Of a stretch of 64,000 nt of DNA, positions 46,025 through 54,922 are shown piece after piece. The notes under the pieces are model-generated. The model was not told the origin of the DNA and made no database searches. It was given only the letters and a program-made list of their open reading frames with translations. Within the stretch, counting starts at the first letter, position 1; each line of letters starts with the position of its first letter. This stretch comes from Nocardioides sediminis (GTDB taxonomy: Bacteria; Actinomycetota; Actinomycetes; Propionibacteriales; Nocardioidaceae): NCBI RefSeq assembly GCF_003047295.1, contig NZ_PZYZ01000002.1, forward strand, positions 682,001 through 746,000. The letters run 5' to 3'. The position numbers and the translations under genes were made by a program.

Positions 46025-47019
46025 TGACCAGCGTGACTCATGACGGGACGCGCGGTGCCGCCCGGTCCCGGCTCGGTGCCGGCCTGGCCTTCGCCCTGGT
46101 GTCGGCGACCACCTTCGGCATGTCGGGCTCCCTCGCGCGGGGGCTCCTGGACGCCGGCTGGAGCGCCCCCGCCGCGGTCACGGCCCGGATCGGCATCGCT
46201 GCGCTCGTGCTCATCGTCCCGGGGGCGCTGGCCCTGCGCGGCCGCTGGCACCTGGTGGGCCGCAACGCCGGCCTGGTCGCGGCGTACGGCATCGCCGCGG
46301 TCGCCGGCGCACAGCTCTGCTACTTCTACGCGGTCACCTACCTGCAGGTCAGCGTCGCGCTGCTCATCGAGTACACCGCACCGGTGGCCGTCGTCGTCTG
46401 GCTGTGGCTCCGCCACGGGCACCGCCCGCACCGGCTGACGGTCCTGGGGGCCGCGATCGCCGCCGTCGGGCTGGCGCTGGTGCTCGACGTCGTCTCCGGC
46501 GCCGACCTCGACGTGGTCGGGGTCGCCTGGGGGCTCGGCGCGATGGTGGGCGCCGCGACGTACTTCGTCATCTCCGCCGACGAGGACAACGGCCTGCCCG
46601 GCATCAGCCTGGCGGCCGGCGGTCTCGTCGTCGGCGGCGCAGTCCTCGGGGTCGCCGGCCTGCTCGGCCTGCTGCCGATGCGGGTCAGCACCGCTCCGGT
46701 CTCCTACCGGGACGTCGAGGTCGCCTGGTGGCTACCGGTCCTGGCGCTGGGCCTGGTGACCGCCGCGGTCGCCTACGTCACCGGCATCGAGGCGGGTCGG
46801 CGGCTGGGGTCGCGCCTGGCGTCCTTCGTCGCCCTCACCGAGGTGCTGATGGCGGTGGTGTTCGCCTGGCTGTTCCTCGGTGAGCTGCCGCGCCCGGTCC
46901 AGCTCGCCGGGGGCGTGCTGGTCCTGGCCGGCGTCGTGGTGGTCAAGCTGGGCGAGGGTGCGCCCTCGCCCGTCGTGGAGCCGTTGCCCGACCCGGTCAG
47001 CGAGCGTCCTGCCGCTTGA
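46024..47019 (+). CDS. EamA/DMT family transporter
   Basis: 331 residues, ten membrane helices in two EamA repeats (LAFALVSATTFGMSGSLARGLLDAGW...; VAWGLGAMVGAATYFVISA...). Family members export amino acids and metabolites. ATG with TAGCGT 8 nt upstream. The 3' end overlaps the convergent AI-2E-family gene by 23 nt. Confidence 0.9.
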   Translation: MTSVTHDGTRGAARSRLGAGLAFALVSATTFGMSGSLARGLLDAGWSAPAAVTARIGIAALVLIVPGALALRGRWHLVGRNAGLVAAYGIAAVAGAQLCYFYAVTYLQVSVALLIEYTAPVAVVVWLWLRHGHRPHRLTVLGAAIAAVGLALVLDVVSGADLDVVGVAWGLGAMVGAATYFVISADEDNGLPGISLAAGGLVVGGAVLGVAGLLGLLPMRVSTAPVSYRDVEVAWWLPVLALGLVTAAVAYVTGIEAGRRLGSRLASFVALTEVLMAVVFAWLFLGELPRPVQLAGGVLVLAGVVVVKLGEGAPSPVVEPLPDPVSERPAA

Positions 47020-48379
47020 GGAAGACCTCGCGGTGCAGCAGGAGCAGGGCCGCGGCGACCGGCACCGCCAGGAGCGCGCCGATGATGCCCATCAGGCTGC
47101 CGCCGAGCAGGGCCGCGATGACCGTCACCGAGCCGGGGATGTCGACCGAGCGCTTCATGATCCGCGGGTAGATCAGGTAGGACTCGATCTGCTGGTAGGC
47201 GATGTAGTAGACCGCCGCGACCAGCGCGACCGTGGGTGACACGGTCAGGCCCAGCGCGGTGATGATGACGCCCGACACGATCGCGCCCACCACCGGGATG
47301 AGCGAGAGCAGGCCCACGATGAAGGCCAGCGCGAAGGAGTAGTCGCCCAGGCCCACGAAGAACGTGAAGACCAGGGTGCTCAGGCCCGCGCACACCGCGA
47401 CCAGGAACGCTCCCGCGACGTAGGCGCCGGTCGAACGGATGATCCGGTCGCCGAGCTCGCTGACGCGCGGGCGCTTCGAGGCCGGCGCCAGGCTGTACGC
47501 CGCGTGCTTGATGCTGGGCATCGAGGCCAGGAAGTAGACCATCAGCACGATCACGATCAGCGTGTTGGCCAGCGCCGACAGCACGGCGAGGCCGACGCCG
47601 AGGGCGCCGCCGAAGACCCGCTGCCCGAAGTCGCCCTGGGTGACGTACTCCTGCACCTTGTGGATGACGTCGAAACGGTCGTCGAGCGCCTGGACCTGGC
47701 GGTTGCGCTGCAGGTCGTCCAGCCAGCCGGGGGCGTTCTCGGTGATCTGGGCGATCTGCTCGCTGATCACCGGGGCGACCGCGACGACGAAGAGGACCAG
47801 CATGGTGATGACCACGAACAGCACGAGCAGCACCGACAGGCCCCGCCGCAGGCCGTGCCTCATGAACCACTCGACGGTCGGGTTGAGCCCGATCGCCAGG
47901 AACATGGCCAGCACGAGCAGGATCAGGACCGACGAGATGCTGAGGAGCTGCTGGCTGAGGAAGACGGCCACGAGCGCGCCGAACGCGCCGAAGAACCCGA
48001 TGTTGAAGGGGGAGTGGCGCAGCAGCGAGGGCTGCGGGGTCTCCGGGGACCTCGGGGGGACGTACGGCGCGGTGTCGACCACCAGGTCGGTGGCGTCGTC
48101 GATCTGCTGCGCCACGGCCACCGAGGAGGCCGCCGCGTCGTCGGCGGCCTGCGCGGCGTCGCCGGCCCGCGCCGCGGCCGACTGCGCCGCCTCCGCCTGC
48201 CGGCTGGCGTGCTCGGCCCGGTCGTTGACGTGGTCGACGGCCTCCTCGACGTAGTCCTCGACGGTGTCGAAGGCGGACCGGTCGGGGGTGGTGACGCCTG
48301 CGGCCGCTGGCTGCGACGTCGGGTGCTGCGCGGTGGCCGACTGCTGGAGGCGACCGCGCAGGCGGTCGATCCAGCTCAG
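46997..48379 (-). CDS. AI-2E family (PerM-like) transporter with N-terminal extension, probable CTG start
   Basis: About 460 residues. The membrane part (from NIGFFGAFGALVAVFLSQQLL) has 7-8 helices with the family's FVGLGDYSFALAFIVGLLSLIPVVGAIVSG and an end helix LLAVPVAAALLLL. The first ATG/GTG in frame is GTG 48121, but about 86 codons upstream are clearly coding in the same frame (nearly all G/C third bases; DTVEDYVEEAVDHVNDRAEH). The only start-like codon before an in-frame stop is CTG at 48377-48379, which overlaps the TGA of the preceding gene as CTGA with GAGGA upstream. Substrate unknown (family includes Na+/H+ antiporters and exporters). If CTG is not used the protein begins at 48121 (374 aa). 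Confidence 0.82.
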   Translation of the reverse strand: MSWIDRLRGRLQQSATAQHPTSQPAAAGVTTPDRSAFDTVEDYVEEAVDHVNDRAEHASRQAEAAQSAAARAGDAAQAADDAAASSVAVAQQIDDATDLVVDTAPYVPPRSPETPQPSLLRHSPFNIGFFGAFGALVAVFLSQQLLSISSVLILLVLAMFLAIGLNPTVEWFMRHGLRRGLSVLLVLFVVITMLVLFVVAVAPVISEQIAQITENAPGWLDDLQRNRQVQALDDRFDVIHKVQEYVTQGDFGQRVFGGALGVGLAVLSALANTLIVIVLMVYFLASMPSIKHAAYSLAPASKRPRVSELGDRIIRSTGAYVAGAFLVAVCAGLSTLVFTFFVGLGDYSFALAFIVGLLSLIPVVGAIVSGVIITALGLTVSPTVALVAAVYYIAYQQIESYLIYPRIMKRSVDIPGSVTVIAALLGGSLMGIIGALLAVPVAAALLLLHREVFLKRQDAR

Positions 48380-49671
48380 GACTCGTCCTCGGTGAAGCCG
48401 GCGACCACGTCACGCAGGGCGCCGAGCTGGGCGGCGACCGCGTCCCGGCGCTTGGTCAGGCGGTCCACCTCGGCCTGGACGGCGGCCAGCTCGCGCTCGG
48501 CGTCCGCCGTGCCGCTGGCGGCGATCGAGTCGGCCTGCGTGGTGGCCGAGGCGACGATCTGCTCCGCCTCGCGGCGGGCCCGGCTCAGCAGGCCCTCGGC
48601 CTCGCTCTGCGCCTGCTGACGGTGGGCGTTGGCCTGGGCCGACGCCTCGCGGGCACGCTGCTCCGCCGCGGCGGCGCGGTCCTCCGCCTCCTGGACCAGG
48701 CGCTGGGTCTCCGCGGTGGCGCTGGAGTGGTGCTCGGAGGCCTCGCGGGCGAGGCGCTCCTTCTCCACGGCCAGCGTGCGCCGGGCCTCCTGCACCTCGC
48801 GGTCGGCGGCGGCCCGGGCCTGCTCGGCCTCACGACGGGCGGTGGTGCGCAGCTCGTTGGTCTCCTGCTGGGCCGCCAGGCGCACCTGGTCGGCCTCGCG
48901 GCGGGCGGACGCGAGCAGGTCCTCGGCCTCGGCCTGGGCCAGGGTGCGCTCCTGCTCGGCGTCCGTGGTCAGCCGGGTGCGCATCTCGTCGAGCTCCTTG
49001 AGCTGGACCATGCGCATGTCGTCGGCCTCGCGGGACGCGTCGGCCCGGATCGCCTTGGCGTCACGGTTGGCCTGCTCGCGGATCTCGGCGGCGTCGCGCA
49101 TGGCGGCGGCACGCACGTCGGCGGCCTCCTCCTCGGCGAGCTTGAGCATCGAGGTGGCGCGTCCACCGAGGCCGGCGTACGTCGGGTTCTTGTTCTCCTC
49201 GAGCTCGGCGCGCAGGCGCTCGGCCTCGGCCTCGAGCTCGATGACGCGCTGCTCCGAGGCGGTCAGGCTGGAGCTGAGGCCGGACTTCTCGGCGGTCAGC
49301 TGGTTGATCCGCTGGTCGACCGCGGCCTTGTCGTAGCCACCGCGCCGCACGAGCGGCAGGGCGGCCGCGACGGACGACGTGGCCGCGGGCGTCGCGCTCG
49401 AGGGCGTGGACGGGGCGCGACCGGACGGGGTGGAGGGGGCCGCGGCCCGCGACGGGGGCTTGGTCGCGGGGACGGCGGCGGTGGGGGTCTCGTCGACGGC
49501 CGGCGCGCGCTTGGCCGGGGGCACCGCCGGCATGACCTGGGTGGACTCGGCGGTCGAGGCGTCCGCACCGGCGGGGGCGTCGGTCGCGGCCTCGCCGGCC
49601 TTGTCCCCAGTGAGGTCCGCGTCGTTCTCCGGCTCCTCGTCGAAGATGGACAGTCCCTGGTCGCGGCTCAT
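48376..49671 (-). CDS. DivIVA/Scy-like coiled-coil protein
   Basis: 431 residues. Acidic N-terminus (MSRDQGLSIFDEEPENDAD), a Pro/Ala/Thr-rich linker (residues 40-105), a short DivIVA-type segment (RRGGYDKAAVDQRINQLTAEK) and then about 290 residues of continuous coiled coil rich in Ala, Glu, Arg and Gln. Similar proteins (Scy, FilP, Wag31 relatives) organise polar growth in actinobacteria. The next gene overlaps its stop codon, so the transporter is translationally coupled to it. Confidence 0.85.
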   Translation of the reverse strand: MSRDQGLSIFDEEPENDADLTGDKAGEAATDAPAGADASTAESTQVMPAVPPAKRAPAVDETPTAAVPATKPPSRAAAPSTPSGRAPSTPSSATPAATSSVAAALPLVRRGGYDKAAVDQRINQLTAEKSGLSSSLTASEQRVIELEAEAERLRAELEENKNPTYAGLGGRATSMLKLAEEEAADVRAAAMRDAAEIREQANRDAKAIRADASREADDMRMVQLKELDEMRTRLTTDAEQERTLAQAEAEDLLASARREADQVRLAAQQETNELRTTARREAEQARAAADREVQEARRTLAVEKERLAREASEHHSSATAETQRLVQEAEDRAAAAEQRAREASAQANAHRQQAQSEAEGLLSRARREAEQIVASATTQADSIAASGTADAERELAAVQAEVDRLTKRRDAVAAQLGALRDVVAGFTEDES

Positions 49672-49747
49672 GGTGGAGCACCTCTCTGCGTCGATCTGTG
49701 GCGAAGTCTGCGGTCGGCCCAGTCTTGCCGATGCCCGGGGACAAACA

Positions 49748-49785
49748 CACCCCGGCTCGCGGAAACAGGTCCGCGAACCGGGGTG
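49748..49785 (-). terminator. Intrinsic terminator after ccr
   Basis: Hairpin of 8 + 7 base pairs with one internal mismatch (arms 49748-49763 and 49770-49785, loop 6 nt). On the minus strand it follows the ccr stop by 15 nt and is followed by TGTTTGTCC. Confidence 0.75.
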
Positions 49786-49800
49786 GTGGGAGAAGTCGGG

Positions 49801-51141
49801 TCAGACGCCGCGGAAGCGGTTGATGGCGGTCTCGTGCTCGGCGCGCATCTCCGGGTCGCGGACCCCGAGGCCCTCCTCGGGTGCCAGGCACAGGACGCCG
49901 ACCTTGCCCTGGTGGGCGTTCTGGTGGACGTCGAGGGCGGCCTGGCCGACCTGGTCGAGGGTGTAGGTCTTCGACAGGGTGGGGTGGATCTTGCCCTTGG
50001 CGATGAGGCGGTTGGCCTCCCAGGACTCGCGGTAGTTGGCGAAGTGGGAGGAGATGATCCGCTTGAGGTTCATCCACAGGTAGCGGTTGTCGTACTCGTG
50101 CATGTAGCCGCTGGTGGAGGCGCAGGTGGTGATGGTGCCGCCCTTGCGCGTGACGTAGACGGAGGCGCCGAAGGTCTCGCGGCCGGGGTGCTCGAAGACG
50201 ATGTCGATGTCCTCGCCGCCGGTGAGCTCGCGGATCTTGGCCCCGAAGCGCTTCCACTCCTTGGGGTCCTGCTTGGTGCCCTCGTCGTTCCAGAACCGGT
50301 AGCCCTCCTCGGACCGGTTGATGATCAGCTCCGCGCCCATGCTGCGGGCGATGGCGGCCTTCTCCTCGTTGGAGACCACGCAGACCGGGGTGGCGCCGCC
50401 GTTGAGGGCGTACTGCGTGGCGAAGCCGCCGAGGCCGCCGGAGGCGCCCCAGATGAGGACGTTGTCGCCCTGCTTCATGTCGCCGCCGTTCTTGGAGACC
50501 AGCTGGCGGTAGGCGGTGCAGTTGACGAGGCCGGGGGAGGCGGCCTCCTCCCAGGTGAGGTGCTCGGGCTTGGGCATGAGCTGGTTGGCCTTGACCATCG
50601 CGACGTCGGCGAGACCGCCGAAGTTGGTCTCGAAGCCCCAGATCCGCTGCTCGTTGTCGAGCATCGTGTCGTTGTGGCCGTCGGGGGACTCCAGCTCCAC
50701 CGAGAGGCAGTGGGCCACGACGCGGTCGCCGGCCTTCCACTTCGTCACGCCGGGCCCGGTGGCCAGCACGACACCGGACAGGTCGGAGCCGACCACGTGG
50801 TAGGGCAGGTCGTGGCGCTTGGTGAGGTCGGAGAGGCGGCCGTAGCGCTCGAGGAAGCCGAAGGTGGAGACGGGCTCGAAGATCGAGGTCCACACGGTGT
50901 TGTAGTTGATCGCGGAGGCCATCACGGCCACCAGCGCCTCGCCGGGACCGAGCTCGGGGAGCGGGACCTCGTCGACGTGGAGCGACTTGCGGGGGTCCTT
51001 CTCCTTCGCGGTCAGGCCCTCGAACATGTCCACCTCGTCCTTCTTCACGAAGGCCGCGCGGTAGGACTCGGGGAGCTCGAGGGAGGCGAAGTCGTCCGAG
51101 GTGGCCTCGTCCGACGAGATGGCTTCGAGGATGGTGTGCAC
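49801..51141 (-). CDS. ccr: Crotonyl-CoA carboxylase/reductase
   Basis: 446 residues, zinc-independent MDR family. NADPH-dependent reductive carboxylation of crotonyl-CoA to ethylmalonyl-CoA, the defining step of the ethylmalonyl-CoA pathway. The CO2-binding set described for Ccr is present: Asn81 in INYNTVW, Phe-Glu in WGFETNFGG, His in SSHFANYRE. Cofactor loop WGASGGLGGFATQYA. GTG start has AGGAG 8 nt upstream and a TACGTT -10 box at 51183-51188. Terminator directly after. Product is the precursor of the Ecm substrate. Confidence 0.95.
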   Translation of the reverse strand: MHTILEAISSDEATSDDFASLELPESYRAAFVKKDEVDMFEGLTAKEKDPRKSLHVDEVPLPELGPGEALVAVMASAINYNTVWTSIFEPVSTFGFLERYGRLSDLTKRHDLPYHVVGSDLSGVVLATGPGVTKWKAGDRVVAHCLSVELESPDGHNDTMLDNEQRIWGFETNFGGLADVAMVKANQLMPKPEHLTWEEAASPGLVNCTAYRQLVSKNGGDMKQGDNVLIWGASGGLGGFATQYALNGGATPVCVVSNEEKAAIARSMGAELIINRSEEGYRFWNDEGTKQDPKEWKRFGAKIRELTGGEDIDIVFEHPGRETFGASVYVTRKGGTITTCASTSGYMHEYDNRYLWMNLKRIISSHFANYRESWEANRLIAKGKIHPTLSKTYTLDQVGQAALDVHQNAHQGKVGVLCLAPEEGLGVRDPEMRAEHETAINRFRGV

Positions 51142-51193
51142 GTGGGTCTCCTGGTGAGTCATCGGTGTCGCGAACTGGCTGGAACGTACCGGT

Positions 51194-51202
51194 CGGTAAC
51201 CG
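51194..51202. promoter_or_regulatory. CGGTWACCG motif in the ccr promoter
   Basis: Reads CGGTTACCG on the minus strand and ends 5 nt before the TACGTT -10 box, nearly the same geometry as in the ecm promoter (6 nt). Extended minus-strand context GGTTACCGACCGGTAC has further dyad symmetry. Confidence 0.5.
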
Positions 51203-51224
51203 GCGGTGGGGTGCTGTGTGACGC

Positions 51225-52046
51225 TTACCACGCGGAGGTGGGGACGCCCTGGCGACGCAGGCGCCGCTGGGCCCGGCGCCCGACCCGTACGCCGAGCGCG
51301 AGGCCGTGCTGCCCGAGCCTCGGGAACGCGTCGACCACGCGCACCTGGGCGCCCCGCCACCGGGGCACGGCGGTGACCGGCCGCGGCCGGTCGAGCACCT
51401 GGCCGACGGCCGCGGTGACCTGGTCGACGGAGAGGAGGACGCCGGAGAAGGACAGCGCCGCTCCAGCGTCGTCGAGCTTGTCGTGCAGCATCGGCGTCCA
51501 GATGCCGTCGGGGCACACGCAGCTGATGTCGACGCCCCGGACGCCGGCCAGCCGCAGGTCGGCGGCGGCACTGAGGCTGAAGCCCAGCGCGGCGTGCTTG
51601 GAGCCCGCGTAGACCCCCTCGCCCGGCACGGCGACCAGGCCCGCCAGCGACACGACGTTGACGACGTGGCCCCGGCCCGCCTCCCGCATCGGGCCGAGGG
51701 CACTGATCGTGCCGTTCATGACGCCCAGCGTGTTGACCTCGACCATCAGCCGGCGCTGGTCGGGCGTCTGCTCCCACACCGGCCCGGTGACGAGCAGCCC
51801 GGCGTTGTTGACCCACACGTCGAGCGACCCGGTGCGGGCGATGGTCTCCGCGGCCGCCGCGTCGCAGGCCGCGGCGTCCCGCACGTCGAGCGCGGACGCG
51901 AAGGCGCCGCCGCCGATGCGGGCGGCCACCTCCGTGGCGGCGTCCAGGTCCACGTCGGTGACGTGCACGGCGTGGCCGCGGTCGGCCAGCAGGGCGGCGA
52001 TCCGGGCTCCGAGGCCCCGGCCGGCGCCGGTGACGAGGGCTCCCAC
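51225..52046 (-). CDS. Short-chain dehydrogenase/reductase
   Basis: 273 residues. Cofactor motif LVTGAGRGLGARIA at the very start, NNAG in VWVNNAGLLV, Ser in VVSLAGLVA, catalytic YAGSKHAAL. Substrate unknown; the C-terminus is long and Arg-rich (RVGRRAQRRLRRQG). GTG 52046 gives a minimal N-terminus; a CTG at 52056-52058 overlaps the epimerase stop as CTGA and would add four residues, so the exact start is open. Downstream of the epimerase in the same direction. Confidence 0.85.
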   Translation of the reverse strand: MGALVTGAGRGLGARIAALLADRGHAVHVTDVDLDAATEVAARIGGGAFASALDVRDAAACDAAAAETIARTGSLDVWVNNAGLLVTGPVWEQTPDQRRLMVEVNTLGVMNGTISALGPMREAGRGHVVNVVSLAGLVAVPGEGVYAGSKHAALGFSLSAAADLRLAGVRGVDISCVCPDGIWTPMLHDKLDDAGAALSFSGVLLSVDQVTAAVGQVLDRPRPVTAVPRWRGAQVRVVDAFPRLGQHGLALGVRVGRRAQRRLRRQGVPTSAW

Positions 52047-52054
52047 GGGACCGG

Positions 52055-52513
52055 TCAGTGCCCGGTCGAGGACGCGGCCGCGGGCTCGACGAGCTCGACG
52101 AGCACGCCGCCGGCGTCCTTGGGGTGGATGAAGTTGATCCGGCTGTCGGACGTGCCGCGGCGCGGGGCGTCGTACAGCAGGCGCACGCCGCGCTCGCGGA
52201 GCACCGCCGAGACGGCCTCGACGTCGGTCACGCGATAGGCCAGCTGCTGCATGCCGGGGCCGGAGCGGTCGAGGAACTTGGCGATCGTCGACTCCGGCGA
52301 GAGCGGGGCGAGGAGCTGGATGCAGGAGCCCGAGTCGCCGACGGCGACCATGGCCTCGCGCACCCCCTGCTCCTCGTTGGTCTCCTCGTGCGCGACGTGC
52401 ATCCCGAAGGTGTCGCGGTAGTAGGCGATCGCCTCGTCGAGGTCGGGGACGGCGATGCCGACGTGGTCGATGGCCGTGAAGAGGTGCTCGGGGACGTCCA
52501 GGGGTGCGGTCAT
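52055..52513 (-). CDS. mce: Methylmalonyl-CoA (ethylmalonyl-CoA) epimerase
   Basis: 152 residues, VOC fold. [25 protein letters not shown] at the start, [14 protein letters not shown] in the middle, [19 protein letters not shown] at the end: metal ligands His, His, Glu are in place. Interconverts (S)- and (R)-methylmalonyl-CoA, and in ethylmalonyl-CoA-pathway organisms also ethylmalonyl-CoA. ATG 52513 is chosen; an ATG three codons upstream is possible. Divergent from the thiolase gene. Confidence 0.92.
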   Translation of the reverse strand: MTAPLDVPEHLFTAIDHVGIAVPDLDEAIAYYRDTFGMHVAHEETNEEQGVREAMVAVGDSGSCIQLLAPLSPESTIAKFLDRSGPGMQQLAYRVTDVEAVSAVLRERGVRLLYDAPRRGTSDSRINFIHPKDAGGVLVELVEPAAASSTGH

Positions 52514-52650
52514 GGCGCACATGGTGGCAGGTGGGACGGGTGACGCGACGTGATCCGCGCCACCCCGGACGACGACGCCGGACCCCGGCGGTATCGTCAC
52601 CAGAGATCTCGTCCCACGGATTCGTCCACGTTCGCCAGGAGGCCCCGCTC

Positions 52651-53835
52651 ATGTCCACGTCTGTCATCGTCGCCGGCGCCCGCACCCCCATCGGTCGTCT
52701 CCTGGGAGGGCTCAAGGACCAGTCCGCCGCCGACCTCGGCGGGGTCGCCATCAAGGGCGCGCTGGACAAGGCCGGCATCTCGGGCGACCAGGTCGAGTAC
52801 GTGATCATGGGCCAGGTCATCCAGGCCGGCACCGGCCAGATCACCGCCCGCCAGGCCGCCGTCAAGGGCGGCATCCCCATGGACGTCCCGGCGATCACGA
52901 TCAACAAGGTCTGCCTGTCGGGCATCAATGCCATCGCGATGGCCGACCAGCTCATCCGCGCCGGCGAGCACGAGGTCGTCGTGGCGGGCGGCATGGAGTC
53001 GATGACCCAGGCCCCGCACCTGCTCCCGGGCTCGCGCTCGGGCTTCAAGTACGGCGACACCGCGCTCGTCGACTCGATGGCCTACGACGCCCTGCACGAC
53101 CAGTTCACCGACCAGGCGATGATCAGCCTCACCGAGGGCTGCAACGTCGCCGGCGCCAACCTCACCCGCGAGGAGCAGGACGCCTTCGCCGCGCAGTCCC
53201 ACCAGCGTGCCGCCGAGGCGTGGAAGAACGGCGTCTTCGACGACGAGGTCGTCCCGGTCACCATTCCCTCCCGCAAGGGCGACGTCACTGTCAGCCAGGA
53301 CGAGGGCGTGCGCGGCGACACCACGGTCGAGTCCCTCTCCGGCCTGCGTCCGGTCTCCAAGGACGGCACCATCACCGCCGGCTCCGCCTCCCAGATCTCC
53401 GACGGCGCCTGCGCCGTGGTCGTGATGAGCAAGGCCAAGGCCGAGGAGCTGGGGCTCACCTGGCTGGCCGAGATCGGCGCCTCGGGCCAGGTCGCCGGCC
53501 CCGACTCGACCCTCCAGCTGCAGCCGGCCCGCGCCATCGAGAAGGCCGTCGCCAAGGAGGGGATCGCGGTCTCCGACATCGACCTCTTCGAGCTCAACGA
53601 GGCCTTCGCGGCGGTCGGCATCGAGTCCGCGCGCCAGCTCGGCGTCAGCGAGGACAAGGTCAACGTCAACGGCGGCGCCATCGCGCTGGGCCACCCGGTC
53701 GGCATGTCGGGGGCCCGCATCGTGCTGCACCTCGCCCACGAGCTCAAGCGTCGCGGCGGCGGCACCGGTGCCGCCGCGCTGTGCGGCGGTGGCGGCCAGG
53801 GCGATGCCCTGATCATCCGCGTCCCGCAGGCGTGA
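52651..53835 (+). CDS. Acetyl-CoA C-acetyltransferase (thiolase)
   Basis: 394 residues. Nucleophile Cys in [16 protein letters not shown] near residue 90, NEAFA near 318, catalytic His in [11 protein letters not shown], second Cys in [12 protein letters not shown]. Biosynthetic-type thiolase joining two acetyl-CoA to acetoacetyl-CoA. AGGAGG precedes the ATG by 9 nt; TATCGT at 52592-52597 may be its -10. meaB starts on its stop codon (GTGA). Confidence 0.92.
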   Translation: MSTSVIVAGARTPIGRLLGGLKDQSAADLGGVAIKGALDKAGISGDQVEYVIMGQVIQAGTGQITARQAAVKGGIPMDVPAITINKVCLSGINAIAMADQLIRAGEHEVVVAGGMESMTQAPHLLPGSRSGFKYGDTALVDSMAYDALHDQFTDQAMISLTEGCNVAGANLTREEQDAFAAQSHQRAAEAWKNGVFDDEVVPVTIPSRKGDVTVSQDEGVRGDTTVESLSGLRPVSKDGTITAGSASQISDGACAVVVMSKAKAEELGLTWLAEIGASGQVAGPDSTLQLQPARAIEKAVAKEGIAVSDIDLFELNEAFAAVGIESARQLGVSEDKVNVNGGAIALGHPVGMSGARIVLHLAHELKRRGGGTGAAALCGGGGQGDALIIRVPQA

Positions 53836-54848
53836 CCCCCGGGCCTGCCGGGCCGGGCGCCCCCGACGCGCCCGCGCCCGCAGCCCGGGCACGGCGTCGT
53901 ACGACGGCGTCGGTGCCCGACCTCGTCTCCCGGGCCCGCGAGGGCGACGCCCGCGCGGTGGCGCGCCTGATCTCGCTGGTCGAGGACGAGTCGCCCCTGC
54001 TGCGCGAGGTGATGGCGGGGCTGACCCCGCACGCGGGCCACGCGCAGGTCGTCGGCATCACCGGCTCGCCCGGCGTCGGCAAGTCGACCTCGACCAACGC
54101 CCTGGTCGGCGAGCTCCGGCGGGCGGGCAAGCGGGTCGGCGTGCTGGCGGTCGACCCGTCGTCGCCGTTCTCCGGCGGAGCCCTGCTCGGCGACCGCGTC
54201 CGCATGCAGGACCACGCCACCGACCGCGAGGTCTACATCCGCTCGATGGCCTCCCGGGGCCACCTCGGCGGCCTCGCCTGGACGACCCCCCAGGCGCTGC
54301 GCGTGCTCGACGCCGCCGGCTGCGACGTCATCCTGGTCGAGACCGTCGGGGTCGGGCAGAGCGAGGTGGAGATCGCCGGGCTCGCCGACACCACCCTGGT
54401 GCTCCTCGCGCCGGGCATGGGCGACGGCATCCAAGCCGCCAAGGCGGGCATCCTGGAGATCGGCGACCTCTACGTCGTCAACAAGGCCGACCGCGACGGC
54501 GCCGACCAGGTCAAGCGCGACCTGCGCTCCATGCTGGCGCTCGCCGACCGCCCCGAGGGGGCGTGGAAGCCGCCGATCGTGAGCACGGTCGCGGCCAAGG
54601 GCGAGGGGCTCGACCAGGTCGTGGCCGAGATCGACCGCCACCACGCCTGGCTGGAGTCCAGCGGCGAGCTCGAGCGGCGGCGTACGCGTCGGGCCCGCGA
54701 CGAGATCGAGGCGATCGCGGTCACCGCGCTGCGCGCGCGCTGGGGCGACGTGCACGGCCGCTCCGAGCTCGACGACCTGGCCGCCGCCGTGGTGGCGGGC
54801 ACGTCCGACCCGTACGCCGCCGCCGACACCCTGCTCGAGGGCATGTAG
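53832..54848 (+). CDS. meaB: MeaB-type G protein, chaperone of B12-dependent mutases
   Basis: 338 residues. G3E-family GTPase: P-loop [17 protein letters not shown], switch region [23 protein letters not shown]-type [15 protein letters not shown], guanine motif [12 protein letters not shown]. Loads adenosylcobalamin onto acyl-CoA mutases and protects them from inactivation. The GTG overlapping the thiolase stop gives a Pro/Ala-rich 27-residue prefix; GTG 53913 ([11 protein letters not shown]) is a plausible shorter start. Serves ecm and icmA products at other sites in the window. Confidence 0.92.
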   Translation: MTPGPAGPGAPDAPAPAARARRRTTASVPDLVSRAREGDARAVARLISLVEDESPLLREVMAGLTPHAGHAQVVGITGSPGVGKSTSTNALVGELRRAGKRVGVLAVDPSSPFSGGALLGDRVRMQDHATDREVYIRSMASRGHLGGLAWTTPQALRVLDAAGCDVILVETVGVGQSEVEIAGLADTTLVLLAPGMGDGIQAAKAGILEIGDLYVVNKADRDGADQVKRDLRSMLALADRPEGAWKPPIVSTVAAKGEGLDQVVAEIDRHHAWLESSGELERRRTRRARDEIEAIAVTALRARWGDVHGRSELDDLAAAVVAGTSDPYAAADTLLEGM

Positions 54849-54922
54849 CGCTCGGTGTAGACCGCGTCACGGTTCGGCCGTTCCGGTCACACGGCTGCTC
54901 GCGGGCTCCTATCTTCGCGACC

